64,000 nt of DNA from DAOTXN01 sp034435435 (GCA_034435435.1 DAOTXN010000148.1:1-64000), one strand, 5' to 3'; numbered from the stretch's first letter, positions 51,241 to 60,126 are shown. A program made the numbers and translations. The notes: a model not told the origin generated them from the letters alone.

Positions 51241-52878
51241 ATGACCGATAACGCTGCATTGCAGACCGCTCAATTACTGGCGGACCATAATCATACAGAC
51301 CTGTTGCTGGAAATCACCCGTCGTTTCACAAGTACGCTCGACTTGCGCGAGGTGCTCGATCAGGTATTAAACCTGACCGTCGAAGCCGTTGGAGCTGAGC
51401 GAGGTTCTATTTTTGTGCTCGACGGAACGGGGTGTGTGACGCACAAGATTCTCGCCCGCTGGTATTTGCCCCCAGCTCAGTCGGAAGAAGTCATCTCGGT
51501 CGTGCTGCGCCAGGGCGCTGCCGGTTATGTTTTTCGCACCCGCGAGCCGGTGCTTGTCGGCGATACTCAAGCCGACGAACGCTGGGTACACCTGCCTGAC
51601 GATCCACATGTCACGCGCTCGGCCCTCTGCGTGCCGCTGGTGCATCGGGGCCAACTTAACGGCATCCTGACGCTGACACACGCCGCCCCCCGCCACTTTG
51701 ATCGGCATGATCTCACTTTGACAACTCACATCGCTGGGCAGGCGGCCATCGCCATCGAAAATGCCTGTCTTTACGACCGGGTGTGCGGCGAGCGGGCCAC
51801 ACTGCAAGCCGTCATCGGCAGCGTAGTGGAGGGAATTGTGATCACCGATGTGCAAGGTCGCATCGAATATGCCAACCCGGCGGGCGCGGCGGCGTTGGGT
51901 GCACACATAGGGACCATCCACGACCAACACCTGGATGAATTGTCACCTGACCCGCGTTTGGGCGAGTTGTTCCGGGCGCTATTAAGCGCCCGAGAGTTGC
52001 AGCGGGGGCAAATGCAAGGCCAGGATGGACGAGTTTACGAGGCCTCTCTGGTGATGGCGCCGGGTGCGGGCGTCGTGACGACGTTCCACGATGTGACCCA
52101 TTTTGTCCAATTGAACGCCCTCAAGTCCGAGTTTGTTTCCACGGTGTCTCACGACTTGAAAGCGCCTCTGGGGTTGATCTATGGCTACGCCTGGCTACTG
52201 GCCGAGAACCCCGAATTGGGCGCAGAATCGCGGCGTTACGTGAATATGATCCTCGACGGTATCCAGCGTATGCAGCAGTTGATCACGGCCTTGCTCGATC
52301 TGACACTCATCGAGTCGGGGACCGATCGCGAACGAGGGTTGGTTGAACTGGCCGACCTGATCCGGGAGAGTTTGAGCGCTTTTTCGGCCAAAATAAAAGA
52401 AAAAGGTCTACGGGTGGACCTTTGTTTAGACCCGACGCTACCGATGGTCCGTGTACATACCGTGCGAGTGGGACAAGCCCTCACCAATTTGATCAACAAC
52501 GCTATCAAGTATACACCAGCGGGAGGACGCATTGCAGTTTCGACCCATGTAGAGGAAGATGAGATTGTGGTGCGGGTGTCTGATACCGGACCGGGCATTC
52601 CGTCGGACAAGCAAGCGGGGTTGTTTGGCAAATTTTATCGAGTCGGCAGCAAGGAAACGCTGGCGAATGAGGGGCATGGGTTGGGGTTGGCGATTGTCAA
52701 ATCGGTGGCCGAGGCCCACGGAGGTCGGGTGGGGGTAGAGAGCGTGTCTGGCCGGGGGACCACGTTTGTTTTCGCTCTGCCTGTTGGTTTGGCTGTTGAT
52801 CTCTCGGAACCTCCACCCGAGCATGTGGCTATCTCGCCGGGAAAAAGTGACCGGAGAACCAGGGATGGGGGAGTCTAA
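51241..52878 (+). CDS. GAF-PAS sensor histidine kinase (first of a tandem pair)
   Basis: A 545 aa cytoplasmic two-component sensor. The GAF domain (about 20-185) contains AVGAERGSIFVLDGTG and AALCVPLVHRG-like text (SALCVPLVHRGQLNGILTLTH). A PAS-like domain (190-290) contains GIVITDVQGRIEYANPAGAAALG. The phosphoacceptor His lies in SEFVSTVSHDLKAPL, and the ATPase has NLINNAIKYTPAGG (N box), DTGPGIP (G1) and GHGLGLAIVK (G2). No membrane segment and no neighbouring response regulator. ATG 51241 has a GGGGGG/AAAGG ribosome site; longer frames upstream overlap another gene. Confidence 0.93.
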   Translation: MTDNAALQTAQLLADHNHTDLLLEITRRFTSTLDLREVLDQVLNLTVEAVGAERGSIFVLDGTGCVTHKILARWYLPPAQSEEVISVVLRQGAAGYVFRTREPVLVGDTQADERWVHLPDDPHVTRSALCVPLVHRGQLNGILTLTHAAPRHFDRHDLTLTTHIAGQAAIAIENACLYDRVCGERATLQAVIGSVVEGIVITDVQGRIEYANPAGAAALGAHIGTIHDQHLDELSPDPRLGELFRALLSARELQRGQMQGQDGRVYEASLVMAPGAGVVTTFHDVTHFVQLNALKSEFVSTVSHDLKAPLGLIYGYAWLLAENPELGAESRRYVNMILDGIQRMQQLITALLDLTLIESGTDRERGLVELADLIRESLSAFSAKIKEKGLRVDLCLDPTLPMVRVHTVRVGQALTNLINNAIKYTPAGGRIAVSTHVEEDEIVVRVSDTGPGIPSDKQAGLFGKFYRVGSKETLANEGHGLGLAIVKSVAEAHGGRVGVESVSGRGTTFVFALPVGLAVDLSEPPPEHVAISPGKSDRRTRDGGV

Positions 52879-54439
52879 ATCAAAAAAAGAGACGGAGCGT
52901 CGCGCTGGCGCCACACGTGGGGCGGACGACCGTCTGGCGATGATGGAATTGGTTTTTGAGGTCTCGCGTCGCTTTGCCAGCGTGCTCGATTTCAACGCAG
53001 TGTTGGCCGAGGTGCTTTCACTGACTGTGGACACATTGGGCGCCGACCGGGGCAGCATCTTTTTGTTTGATGCCGAGGAGCGGGTGAGTCGGCACATTCT
53101 GGCGCGACGTAACCTACCGGCGGCTGAATCGGAACAGATTGTATCGGCCGTGTTGGACAAGGGCCTGGCGGGGTGGGTGGTGCGTCAGCGCCAACCGGCG
53201 CTGGTCCAAGATACGCTCACCGACTCTCGCTGGCATCATCTACCCGGCGACGAGCTAACCACCCGCTCGGCTATAGCCGTTCCACTCTTGCATCGGGGGC
53301 GGCTCAACGGGCTGCTGACCTTGATGCACGGTGAACCGAACGCGTTTGAGCAGACGCATCTGGTTTTAGCGTCGGCGCTGGCCGGGCAAGCCGCTACAGC
53401 GGTCGAGAACGCACGTCTTTTTACGAATGTACGCGAAGAACGTGCAGTGCTGGAGGCGCTCATCAACGGCGTGCGGCAACCCATCATTGTGACCGATGCA
53501 CAGAATCGGATACGCTATGCCAACCCGGCTGCCGTGGCATTGGATGGGTCTTTGAACGAGGCCATTGGCAAATCTGTCCAAGATGTGCTTCCCTCGGAAA
53601 AGCTAAACCAACTGTTCCGTCAATTGCTCGCTGCGGGGCAACCCCAGCGTGACGAAATCCTCTGGCACGATGGGCGCACTTTTGACGCCAATCTGGTGTT
53701 GGTGCCGGGAGTAGGTTCGGTCGCTGTGCTGCACGATGTGACCCATTTCAAAGAGCTGGATCACATGAAATCCGAATTCGTCGCCACCGTTTCCCACGAT
53801 TTGAAAGCGCCACTCACCGTCATCTATGGCTATGTAGACTTGCTCAAAGACGCCCTACCTAATCTGGATGCATTTGCGGTGAAAAGTCTGGACGAGATCC
53901 GCGCCAGCGCCACGCGCATGAAAAACTTGATCACCACACTGCTGGACTTGGCACAAATCGAATCGGGGCTAGATCGGGCGACCGAGCCTTGCCAGGTGGC
54001 AGATATTATTGCGCGAGTGGTTCAGGATTACCGGCTGCAAGTGGAAGAAAAGGCCATCGACCTGCGCGTCGAAATCGCCGATCCGTTGCCGTTTATCCAA
54101 GGTCACCCCTTGCGTCTGGGACAGGCAGTAGCCAATTTATTGGGTAATGCCATCAAATATACACCCGCCGCGGGTCGCGTGACCATAGCAGCTCGGATGC
54201 AAGACCACAAACTGGTAGTCAAAGTGGTTGATACTGGTCCAGGCATTCCGCTGGCCCGGCAGGATGGGCTGTTTGGCAAGTTTTACAAAGTGGGCGCCAG
54301 CGAGACCATCGCCCACGAGGGGCATGGGCTGGGACTCGCTATCGTCAAATCGGTGGTTGAGGCTCACGGCGGGCGTGTGTGGGTCGAAAGCATGCCTGGC
54401 CAGGGCAGCACGTTTGCTTTTTCGCTGCCAGCGAATTAG
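52865..54439 (+). CDS. GAF-PAS sensor histidine kinase (second of a tandem pair)
   Basis: A 524 aa paralogue of the preceding kinase with the same order: GAF (TLGADRGSIFLFDAEERVSRHILARRNLPAAESEQIV), PAS (PIIVTDAQNRIRYANPAAVALDG), His box SEFVATVSHDLKAPLTVIYGYVDLL, and ATPase NLLGNAIKYTPAAG, DTGPGIP, GHGLGLAIVK. It overlaps the first kinase by 14 nt (ATG 52865, GGAG nine bases upstream), so the two are translated together and may hetero-oligomerise. Likely a recent duplication. The output regulator is unknown; the lone receiver protein at 36.1 kb is one candidate. Confidence 0.93.
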   Translation: MGESKSKKETERRAGATRGADDRLAMMELVFEVSRRFASVLDFNAVLAEVLSLTVDTLGADRGSIFLFDAEERVSRHILARRNLPAAESEQIVSAVLDKGLAGWVVRQRQPALVQDTLTDSRWHHLPGDELTTRSAIAVPLLHRGRLNGLLTLMHGEPNAFEQTHLVLASALAGQAATAVENARLFTNVREERAVLEALINGVRQPIIVTDAQNRIRYANPAAVALDGSLNEAIGKSVQDVLPSEKLNQLFRQLLAAGQPQRDEILWHDGRTFDANLVLVPGVGSVAVLHDVTHFKELDHMKSEFVATVSHDLKAPLTVIYGYVDLLKDALPNLDAFAVKSLDEIRASATRMKNLITTLLDLAQIESGLDRATEPCQVADIIARVVQDYRLQVEEKAIDLRVEIADPLPFIQGHPLRLGQAVANLLGNAIKYTPAAGRVTIAARMQDHKLVVKVVDTGPGIPLARQDGLFGKFYKVGASETIAHEGHGLGLAIVKSVVEAHGGRVWVESMPGQGSTFAFSLPAN

Positions 54440-54500
54440 CGCCACGCCTTTTTTCTGTGTTCTCTGCGTACCTGGCGGTACAAAGATTCGATGGTTCGGC
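54440..54500. repeat. CGCCACGCC inverted repeat with TTCTCTGCGTACCTGGCGG text
   Basis: CGCCACGCC just after the kinase stop is mirrored by GGCGTGGCG near 54497. The interior resembles the CTTTGTGTTCTCTGCG class of short intergenic repeats. Confidence 0.45.
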
Positions 54501-54550
54501 GTGGCGGGTGACGGCGGCAGTTCAGGCGTTCACACAGAATCAGGAGTGTT

Positions 54551-54976
54551 ATGACGGAGCAGAAAACACCTGACATCAACTGGGCTGCGGCATTTATGGG
54601 TTTCGGTGTGGATTGGGTTTTTAGCGAATTGGTCGGGCTGATTGTGATGGTGATCATGCTGAGCTTGCACGGCATCGGCCTCGACAGCGACGCGACTATG
54701 CCATCTGATGTCGCGTTGGCGCAGCAGGTCGTCGGGGTGATAGGGGCGGTGGTGGGTGGCCTGGTGGCCGGGTATGTAGCCCGCCGACGGGGAAGTCTGC
54801 ACGGTGTGTTAGGTAGTGTGTTGGGTCTGTTTGTTGTCTTTTGCTCGATTCCTTTGGTGGGTGGCTTTTCCTTGAATCTCGGAGACGTGGGCTTTATCGT
54901 ACTCAATCTGGTTGGGGCGGGTTATGGCGGCGGCGCAGGCGAGCGCTGGCGGGCGCGGCGAGAGGCAAAGCGCTGA
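54551..54976 (+). CDS. Small polytopic membrane protein (DUF5518-like)
   Basis: A 141 aa protein with four hydrophobic helices and the Gly-rich motif GLVAGYVARRRGSLHGVLGSVLGLFVV, typical of DUF5518-like small membrane proteins of unknown function. The C-terminus is basic. AGGAGTGTT precedes ATG 54551. It is followed by a strong terminator, so it may be the last gene of the kinase transcript. Confidence 0.6.
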   Translation: MTEQKTPDINWAAAFMGFGVDWVFSELVGLIVMVIMLSLHGIGLDSDATMPSDVALAQQVVGVIGAVVGGLVAGYVARRRGSLHGVLGSVLGLFVVFCSIPLVGGFSLNLGDVGFIVLNLVGAGYGGGAGERWRARREAKR

Positions 54977-54996
54977 TCCATTTGCTTTTGCCAAAG

Positions 54997-55029
54997 CCGA
55001 CCACGACAGCCGTGTGGTCGGTTTTTTTT
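54997..55029 (+). terminator. Rho-independent terminator
   Basis: CCGACCAC (54997-55004) pairs with GTGGTCGG (55014-55021), followed by eight T. Confidence 0.93.
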
Positions 55030-55084
55030 GCCAGGATGGCAAAGATTCTGTATGGGCAAAGACGCCAAGATGAGCAATTCTTTA

Positions 55085-55137
55085 TTGACTTTTGGGCTGT
55101 ATGGAGTACAATAGTGAATGAACGTTCGTTCGTTTTC
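55085..55137 (+). promoter_or_regulatory. TetR promoter and palindromic operator
   Basis: TTGACT (55085-55090), 16 nt, TACAAT (55107-55112). Immediately downstream lies GAATGAACGTTCGTTCG with the GAACGTTC palindrome at the expected transcription start, the typical place for TetR autorepression. Confidence 0.75.
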
Positions 55138-55145
55138 GGAGCGAG

Positions 55146-55775
55146 ATGAGCGGCGAAGAGCAATTCACCAGAGGCGAGCGCACTCGCCAGGCCATCCTCG
55201 ACGCGGCAGAGCAACTGTTCCTCGAACAGGGCTATCATGCTACCAGCATGCGCCAGATTGCATCCCAGGCCGGCATCGCTGTAGGCGGCGTCTACAACCA
55301 CTTTGCCGGCAAAGAGGCCATCTTTGTCGCTCTGTTGGAACAGCACCAACCTTATACAGACATCCTGACTGGTTTGGCCGGCCTGCCAGACGCTGACCTG
55401 GCGACGCTGATCGAGTCGGCGGCGCGTCTGGTGACCCAGGGATTGATGGACGATCCAGTTTTTATTCGCCTGGTCCTGATCGATATCCAGGAGTTCCAGG
55501 GGCATACTCTTTTGGAGTTGGCTAATCGCGTAGGTCCGGCGTTGCTGGCTTTTGTGGGCCAGGTTGTCGCGTCGGGTCAGATTCGCCCTGAAATTCTGCC
55601 GCCGGTGCTCATGCGTACATTTGCTTCCATCGTCGTTTTTTATGCCCTGAGCCAAAGCGTCTTGCTCACACGCGGCGCGACGGTGTTCGGTTGGCCGCCC
55701 GCCGACGAGATCGATTGGATCGGTGGAATGATCGACGTTTTTTTGAACGGCGTGCTGCGAAAAAGTGAAACGTGA
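55146..55775 (+). CDS. TetR-family transcriptional regulator
   Basis: A 209 aa repressor. The N-terminal helix-turn-helix is RQAILDAAEQLFLEQGYHATSMRQIASQAGIAVGGVYNHFAGKEAIFVALL; the C-terminal part is a variable ligand-binding helical domain. It is the first gene before an ABC-2 ATPase/permease pair, so it very probably represses that exporter and itself through the palindrome at 55114-55137. The last residues KSET and the TGA stop are formed by a CGTGAAACGTGAAGCG-type repeat. Confidence 0.93.
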   Translation: MSGEEQFTRGERTRQAILDAAEQLFLEQGYHATSMRQIASQAGIAVGGVYNHFAGKEAIFVALLEQHQPYTDILTGLAGLPDADLATLIESAARLVTQGLMDDPVFIRLVLIDIQEFQGHTLLELANRVGPALLAFVGQVVASGQIRPEILPPVLMRTFASIVVFYALSQSVLLTRGATVFGWPPADEIDWIGGMIDVFLNGVLRKSET

Positions 55776-55806
55776 AGCGTGGGGCATGATTCACGTTTCA
55801 CGGATC
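55767..55806. repeat. CGTGAAGCG/CACGTTTCACG repeat at the TetR gene end
   Basis: GTGAAACGTGAAGCGTGGGG and ATTCACGTTTCACGGATCACG form an imperfect palindrome. Its first half carries the TetR stop. Confidence 0.6.
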
Positions 55807-55845
55807 ACGGAACACGCACGATATGGTTTTAACAGAGGTGATTAA

Positions 55846-56583
55846 ATGGACTATGTCATCGAAACGCATCAGGTGAAACGGGCTTTTGGTCATTTCGAGG
55901 CCGTGCGCGGCGTTGATTTGCGCATCCGGCCCGGCGAGACTTATGGCCTGCTTGGTCCCAACGGCGCGGGCAAGACGACGTTGATACGCATGTTCGTCGG
56001 CTTGCTGCGCCCGACAGCCGGGCGGGTCGTGGTTCTGGGTCACGCTATGCCCGACAAAGCTATTTTGGCTCGCGTGGGCTATATGACCCAATCCAAGGCG
56101 CTGTACACCGACTTGAGCGTGCGCCAGAACGTGCGCTTTTTTGGCGCGATGGCGGGCCGGCGGGACGAAAAACAAGTGGACGAGGTGATCGCGCTGGTCA
56201 ACCTGGCCGAGTGGGCCGATAGCCCGGTGCGCAACCTGTCGGGGGGGATGCAGCAGCGGGCTTCGCTGGCCTGCGCGCTGGTGCACCGGCCGCGCCTGTT
56301 GTTGCTGGACGAGCCGACCGTCGGGGTGGACCCGCAGTTGCGCGTGCAGTTTTGGGAGTATTTCGGACGGCTCAACGCCGAGGGCGTGACCATCGTCGTT
56401 TCCAGCCACGTGATGGACGAGGCCGAGCGTTGTCACAGACTGGGCTTTATCCGCGCCGGGCGGCTGCTGGCCGAAGGCTCGCCCGCCGAGTTGCGCGCCG
56501 AGGCTGGCAGCGCCACGCTGGAAGAGGCCTTTCTCAAGTTTGCTGTTGAGGATGAAGGACCAACGACGAAGGACGAAGGGTGA
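55846..56583 (+). CDS. ABC transporter ATP-binding protein (ABC-2 exporter)
   Basis: A 245 aa ATPase: Walker A LLGPNGAGKTT, Q-loop YMTQSKALYTDLSVRQN, signature NLSGGMQQRASLACALVHRP, Walker B LLLLDEPTVGVDP and H-loop VSSHVMDEAERC. It energises the permease that follows 3 nt downstream. The C-terminal residues EDEGPTTKDEG are encoded by a GAAGGACGAAGG-type repeat that also offers the Shine-Dalgarno of the permease gene. Confidence 0.95.
   Translation: MDYVIETHQVKRAFGHFEAVRGVDLRIRPGETYGLLGPNGAGKTTLIRMFVGLLRPTAGRVVVLGHAMPDKAILARVGYMTQSKALYTDLSVRQNVRFFGAMAGRRDEKQVDEVIALVNLAEWADSPVRNLSGGMQQRASLACALVHRPRLLLLDEPTVGVDPQLRVQFWEYFGRLNAEGVTIVVSSHVMDEAERCHRLGFIRAGRLLAEGSPAELRAEAGSATLEEAFLKFAVEDEGPTTKDEG
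56550..56580. repeat. GAAGGACCAACGACGAAGGACG repeat at the ATPase/permease junction
   Basis: The reverse complement of the GTCATTCGTCCTTCGTC family. It supplies the ATPase C-terminus and the AAGGACGAAGGG ribosome-binding segment for the permease. Confidence 0.65.
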
Positions 56584-56586
56584 GCC

Positions 56587-57726
56587 ATGGACATGCGTAG
56601 AATTTTTACACTGGCGAGTCGTGTCTTTAAGCAGATCGTGGGCGATGGGCGCACGCTGGCGCTCATTTTCCTGGCCCCAATCATCATTTTGTCGCTGGCG
56701 GGCGTGCTGCTCAAGTCCAGCCCGAAAAACATCGCCCTGGGGGTGGTCAACGAAGACGAGGGGATCGAAGCTAAAGCGCCTTTGGGTCGCGTTTCCCTGG
56801 CCACTCTTATCGTGGAGGAGCTACGCAACAGCGATACCTTTGCCGTGACCGAGCTGGCGCGAGAAGAGGTCGAGCCGGCGCTCAGGGCTGGCCGCATCGA
56901 GGGGGCGGTGCTCTTTGCGCCCGACTTTAGCCAGGCGTTGAGCGGTGGGGGGCAGACCACGGTCGAGCTGCGCCTGGAAGGCTCCAACCCCGCCACGGCG
57001 GGCAACGTCCGCAATCACTTGAGCCGGCTGATGATGCAGCGTTTAGCCAGTCTGGCGACTATGACTGGACAGGGCGGCCTACCGGTGGTCATCGAACCCA
57101 GTTTCTTGTACGGCGGTCCCCAATTCGACTCGTTGGATTACATCGCGCCGGTATACATTGCCTTTTTTGTGTTCTTTTTCGTGTTCTTGCTAACGTGTGT
57201 GTTTTTCCTGCGCGAACGCTCGCAGGGCACGATGGAGCGGCTGCTGGCGACGCCCATCAATCGTCTGGAGATCGTGTTGGGCTATATGCTGGGCCTGGGC
57301 GTGTTTGCCCTGATCCAATCGGCCGTGGTGCTGTTTTTTACGGTGTATGGGCTGGACATTGACTATGCCGGCAACCTGTTGGTGGTGTTTGTGATCGAGG
57401 TCATTTTGACCATGGTCGCGGCCAACATGGGCATTTTGGCCTCGACCTTTGCCACGAACGAGTTTCAGGTGGTGCAGTTTATTCCCCTGGTCGTTTTTCC
57501 TCAGGCCTTGCTCAGCGGCGTGTTCTGGCCCATCGAGCAGATGCCGGCCTGGCTGCAGCCGCCGGCGTGGATTATGCCGATGACTTATGCCAACATTGCC
57601 ATGCGCGACGTGATGATCAAAGGGCAGGGGCTGAGCGCGATTTGGGGCAATTTGCTGATTCTGGCCGCTTTTGCCGCTTTGATGATCGCCCTCGGCGCGT
57701 TGACGGTGCGGCGCGAGGTAGCGTGA
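56587..57726 (+). CDS. ABC-2 type permease
   Basis: A 379 aa membrane subunit: one N-terminal helix (TLALIFLAPIIILSLAGVLL), a large extracytoplasmic domain (about 45-175), then five helices with FVFFFVFLLTCVFFLRERSQGTMERLLATPINRLEIVLGYMLG, the ABC-2 signature region, and VFPQALLSGVFWPIEQMPAWLQPPAWIMPMTYAN. It probably forms a drug or toxic-compound exporter with the preceding ATPase under TetR control. Confidence 0.92.
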   Translation: MDMRRIFTLASRVFKQIVGDGRTLALIFLAPIIILSLAGVLLKSSPKNIALGVVNEDEGIEAKAPLGRVSLATLIVEELRNSDTFAVTELAREEVEPALRAGRIEGAVLFAPDFSQALSGGGQTTVELRLEGSNPATAGNVRNHLSRLMMQRLASLATMTGQGGLPVVIEPSFLYGGPQFDSLDYIAPVYIAFFVFFFVFLLTCVFFLRERSQGTMERLLATPINRLEIVLGYMLGLGVFALIQSAVVLFFTVYGLDIDYAGNLLVVFVIEVILTMVAANMGILASTFATNEFQVVQFIPLVVFPQALLSGVFWPIEQMPAWLQPPAWIMPMTYANIAMRDVMIKGQGLSAIWGNLLILAAFAALMIALGALTVRREVA

Positions 57727-57728
57727 GG

Positions 57729-57758
57729 CGTAAAACGTGACGAGTGAAACGTGAAAGG
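57729..57758. repeat. AAAACGTGACGAGTGAAACGTGAA repeat
   Basis: Directly after the permease TGA; same family as 18605-18640 and 55767-55806. Confidence 0.5.
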
Positions 57759-57762
57759 AGAG

Positions 57763-57792
57763 TTGGCGGGCCGTGCGGCGGTGTGTTATAAT
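57763..57792 (+). promoter_or_regulatory. Promoter of the Uma2 gene
   Basis: TTGGCG (57763-57768), 18 nt, TATAAT (57787-57792), 39 nt before the GTG start. Confidence 0.5.
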
Positions 57793-57831
57793 TGTTTTGT
57801 GGATTGGGTGGTTGGGCGAGTGAGGTGAAAC

Positions 57832-58539
57832 GTGGCTGTCGAGCGGGTTTTGGTTTCAGCCCCAGCGGCGGAGATAGAGGTACCCAGTTTGCGTATGAGT
57901 TACCAAGAGTATCTGGCCTGGGCCGATGAAGATGTTCATTCCGAATGGGTTGCTTCTCTGTCAGAACAAGTGGGGGAGGTCATCATACAAATGCCGCCGA
58001 AGAACTTGCATCAGGTACTGGTTGGATTCTTGCATCACATCATCGGGCTTTTTGCGACGATATTTGATTTGGGTGTTGTACGCACGGCTCCTTTTGAAGT
58101 CCTGCTCGGTTCTGACGGTCCCTCGCGTGAACCCGACTTGCTGTTCATCGCCAAAGCCCATCTCGACCGGCTCACGCCGGAGCGGGTGGTTGGTCCGCCC
58201 GACCTGGTGGTCGAAATAGTCTCGGACGATAGCGCGCACCGCGACCGGGTGGATAAGCTTGACGAATACGAGGCGGCCGGCGTGGCCGAGTATTGGGTAA
58301 TTGACAATCGCCCGCAGCGGCAGCGGGCCTGGTTCTATGTGCGAGACGAGGCCGGGCGTTTTCGGCCCATCCCGGTGGGCGACGACAGTTTGTATCACTC
58401 GACTGTTTTGCCTGGCCTGACGCTGCGCCTGGACTGGCTGTGGCAGGAGCAGCCCGACCTGTTGGCCGCGCTGGCCCAGGTCATCGGCCCCGAGCGCTTT
58501 GCCGAGGCGCTGCGAGCCGCGGCCGGGCGCGCCGCCTAG
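57832..58539 (+). CDS. Uma2-family (DUF820) nuclease-like protein
   Basis: A 235 aa protein of the PD-(D/E)XK superfamily. The N-terminal block is MSYQEYLAWADEDVHSEWVA; the core is REPDLLFIAKAHLDRLT, GPPDLVVEIVSDDS (catalytic D and E-x-V), RDRVDKLDEYEAAGVAEYWVIDNRPQR. These genes are common and repeated in Chloroflexota and cyanobacteria; the biological role is unclear. Start GTG 57832. The TAG stop is part of the CTAG terminus of repeat copy 4. Confidence 0.88.
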   Translation: MAVERVLVSAPAAEIEVPSLRMSYQEYLAWADEDVHSEWVASLSEQVGEVIIQMPPKNLHQVLVGFLHHIIGLFATIFDLGVVRTAPFEVLLGSDGPSREPDLLFIAKAHLDRLTPERVVGPPDLVVEIVSDDSAHRDRVDKLDEYEAAGVAEYWVIDNRPQRQRAWFYVRDEAGRFRPIPVGDDSLYHSTVLPGLTLRLDWLWQEQPDLLAALAQVIGPERFAEALRAAAGRAA

Positions 58540-58641
58540 CAGTCTGTCGGAGAGACGTAATTTAGCCCCTTGTGGGCGTCCAAAATGGGCGCAAAACGAG
58601 CACAAGGCCCTACATTACAGGGTTCTCCGACAGGCTGCTAG
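58536..58641 (+). repeat. CTAG-ended palindromic element, copy 4 (106 bp)
   Basis: It starts CTAGCAGTCTGTCGGAGAG (including the Uma2 TAG stop) and ends with the inverse of CTAGCAGCCTGTCGGAGAA. It lies between convergent genes; the kinase on the other strand stops 6 nt beyond it. Confidence 0.88.
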
Positions 58642-58647
58642 CCCGCG

Positions 58648-60126
58648 CTATCCCTGGCGCACCTTGACATTCCCCGCCAAGAGACGCACGTCCACCCGCA
58701 AGCGGCGCTCGGCCGATTCATAGTTGGGGCTGCGCCGGGTCAGGGGACTGAGCACCCCTTTGTGTTCCTGACCCAGAATGTGCGAGTCGGTGAACACCAC
58801 ACCCAAAGACACGACCACGCCCACGTTTTCCGGTACTGAAATAGTAACGCTGCCGGCAAAGCCAAACACACGGATGCGGGTCTCGCCCGCATACATCCGC
58901 GCCTGGCTCAGGTCCAGGTTCACGTTGCCGGCAAAGAACCACATCTCCTCGTTGACTACCGGCCAGTCGCCCTTGCGTCTCAAGTCGCCAAACGGATGTT
59001 GGGTTACCTGCGTGTTCGGCCCGACCTGGCGCGGGCGCACCCAGTAGGGAATCACCCACACGGCGATGACGAGCAGAATCAGCATCACCCCTCCGCCCAG
59101 GAAAACGCGAATCAGCGCCAGAAATCCGATGGCGGCCAGGGCCAAAATGACCCACAGTGGAATGGTCACAGGAAGACCTGGAACGGGCTGGCGCGCCTGA
59201 GTTTTCCAATCCTCCGGTCTTTTTTCAGGGGACGGCGCTGGCGTGGAGGGCAACGGCGCAGGTGCGCTCGCGCCGACGCGAGGCAGAGGCAGCGCAGCCT
59301 GGGTTGCTTCCTCGGCTGCCCGTTTGAGCGCCTGGGCCATTTCTCCGGCGCTCTGGAAGCGCTCATCAGGCTTTTTCGCCATGGCCTTCAAGATGATACG
59401 CTCGACGGCCTCGGGGAGATCTGGGTTGGCCAGTCTGGGCAGGGTAGGGTCTTGTTGCACGTGCATCAGTACAATGGCCATGGGCGTTTCGGCCTCGTAG
59501 GGCACGCGCCCGGTGACCATTTCGTATAGAATGATGCCCAGTGCATAAATGTCGCTGCGGTGATCGATCTCGGCGCCCATGATTTGCTCCGGCGACATGT
59601 AGGCCGGGGTGCCCACGCCCACACCCGAGCCGGTCAGGTCTGATTCGCCGGCGATCATCTTGGCCAGCCCAAAGTCGGTCAACAGCGCCCACTCTCCCTC
59701 GTCAACCAGCACGTTGCTGGGCTTTACGTCGCGGTGCAGGATACCGCGCTCGTGGGCGTGGTCCAGCGCGCCGGCAAGTTGCTCGATGAGACGGGCCGCC
59801 TGCTGCAAGCTCAGCGGCTGCGTGAGGCGTTCTTTGAGCGTGCCCGCCGGAACGTATTTGGCGACGATGTAACTCAGGTCTCCCGCTTGCCCAAAATCAT
59901 AAATGGGCAGGATGTTGGGGTGGTTGAGCTGAGCCACGGCCTTGGCTTCGCGGATAAAGCGCTCCGAAAAGCCCGGTGTGAGGGCGTGTTGGGCGGGCAG
60001 CACTTTGATGGCGACGTAGCGGTCAAGGGCAGGCTGGTAGGCTTTGAACACCGTCGCCATCCCGCCAATGCCAATCTGTTCCACGATGCGATATTGCCCT
60101 ACTGTGGCGCCGACCAGTTTGTCCAA
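58648..60126 (-). CDS. Membrane-anchored Ser/Thr kinase with LiaF-like C-terminal domain
   Basis: About 492 aa. The start is TTG 60126, placed 8-9 nt after AAGGAGGA; a GTG at 60168 lacks this support. The kinase domain has GIGGMATVFKAY, AIKVL, HRDVKPSNVLV, DFGLAK, GTPAYMSPEQ and DIYALGIILYEMVTGRVPY. A Pro-rich linker and a two-part hydrophobic segment (IPLWVILALAAIGFLALIRVFLGGGVMLILLVIAVWVIPYW) follow. The C-terminal part (VNLDLSQARMYAGETRIRVFGFAGSVTISVPENVGVVVSLG) resembles the beta-helical LiaF/DUF2154 C-terminal domain of cell-wall stress systems. It may sense envelope damage. Confidence 0.9.
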   Translation of the reverse strand: MDKLVGATVGQYRIVEQIGIGGMATVFKAYQPALDRYVAIKVLPAQHALTPGFSERFIREAKAVAQLNHPNILPIYDFGQAGDLSYIVAKYVPAGTLKERLTQPLSLQQAARLIEQLAGALDHAHERGILHRDVKPSNVLVDEGEWALLTDFGLAKMIAGESDLTGSGVGVGTPAYMSPEQIMGAEIDHRSDIYALGIILYEMVTGRVPYEAETPMAIVLMHVQQDPTLPRLANPDLPEAVERIILKAMAKKPDERFQSAGEMAQALKRAAEEATQAALPLPRVGASAPAPLPSTPAPSPEKRPEDWKTQARQPVPGLPVTIPLWVILALAAIGFLALIRVFLGGGVMLILLVIAVWVIPYWVRPRQVGPNTQVTQHPFGDLRRKGDWPVVNEEMWFFAGNVNLDLSQARMYAGETRIRVFGFAGSVTISVPENVGVVVSLGVVFTDSHILGQEHKGVLSPLTRRSPNYESAERRLRVDVRLLAGNVKVRQG

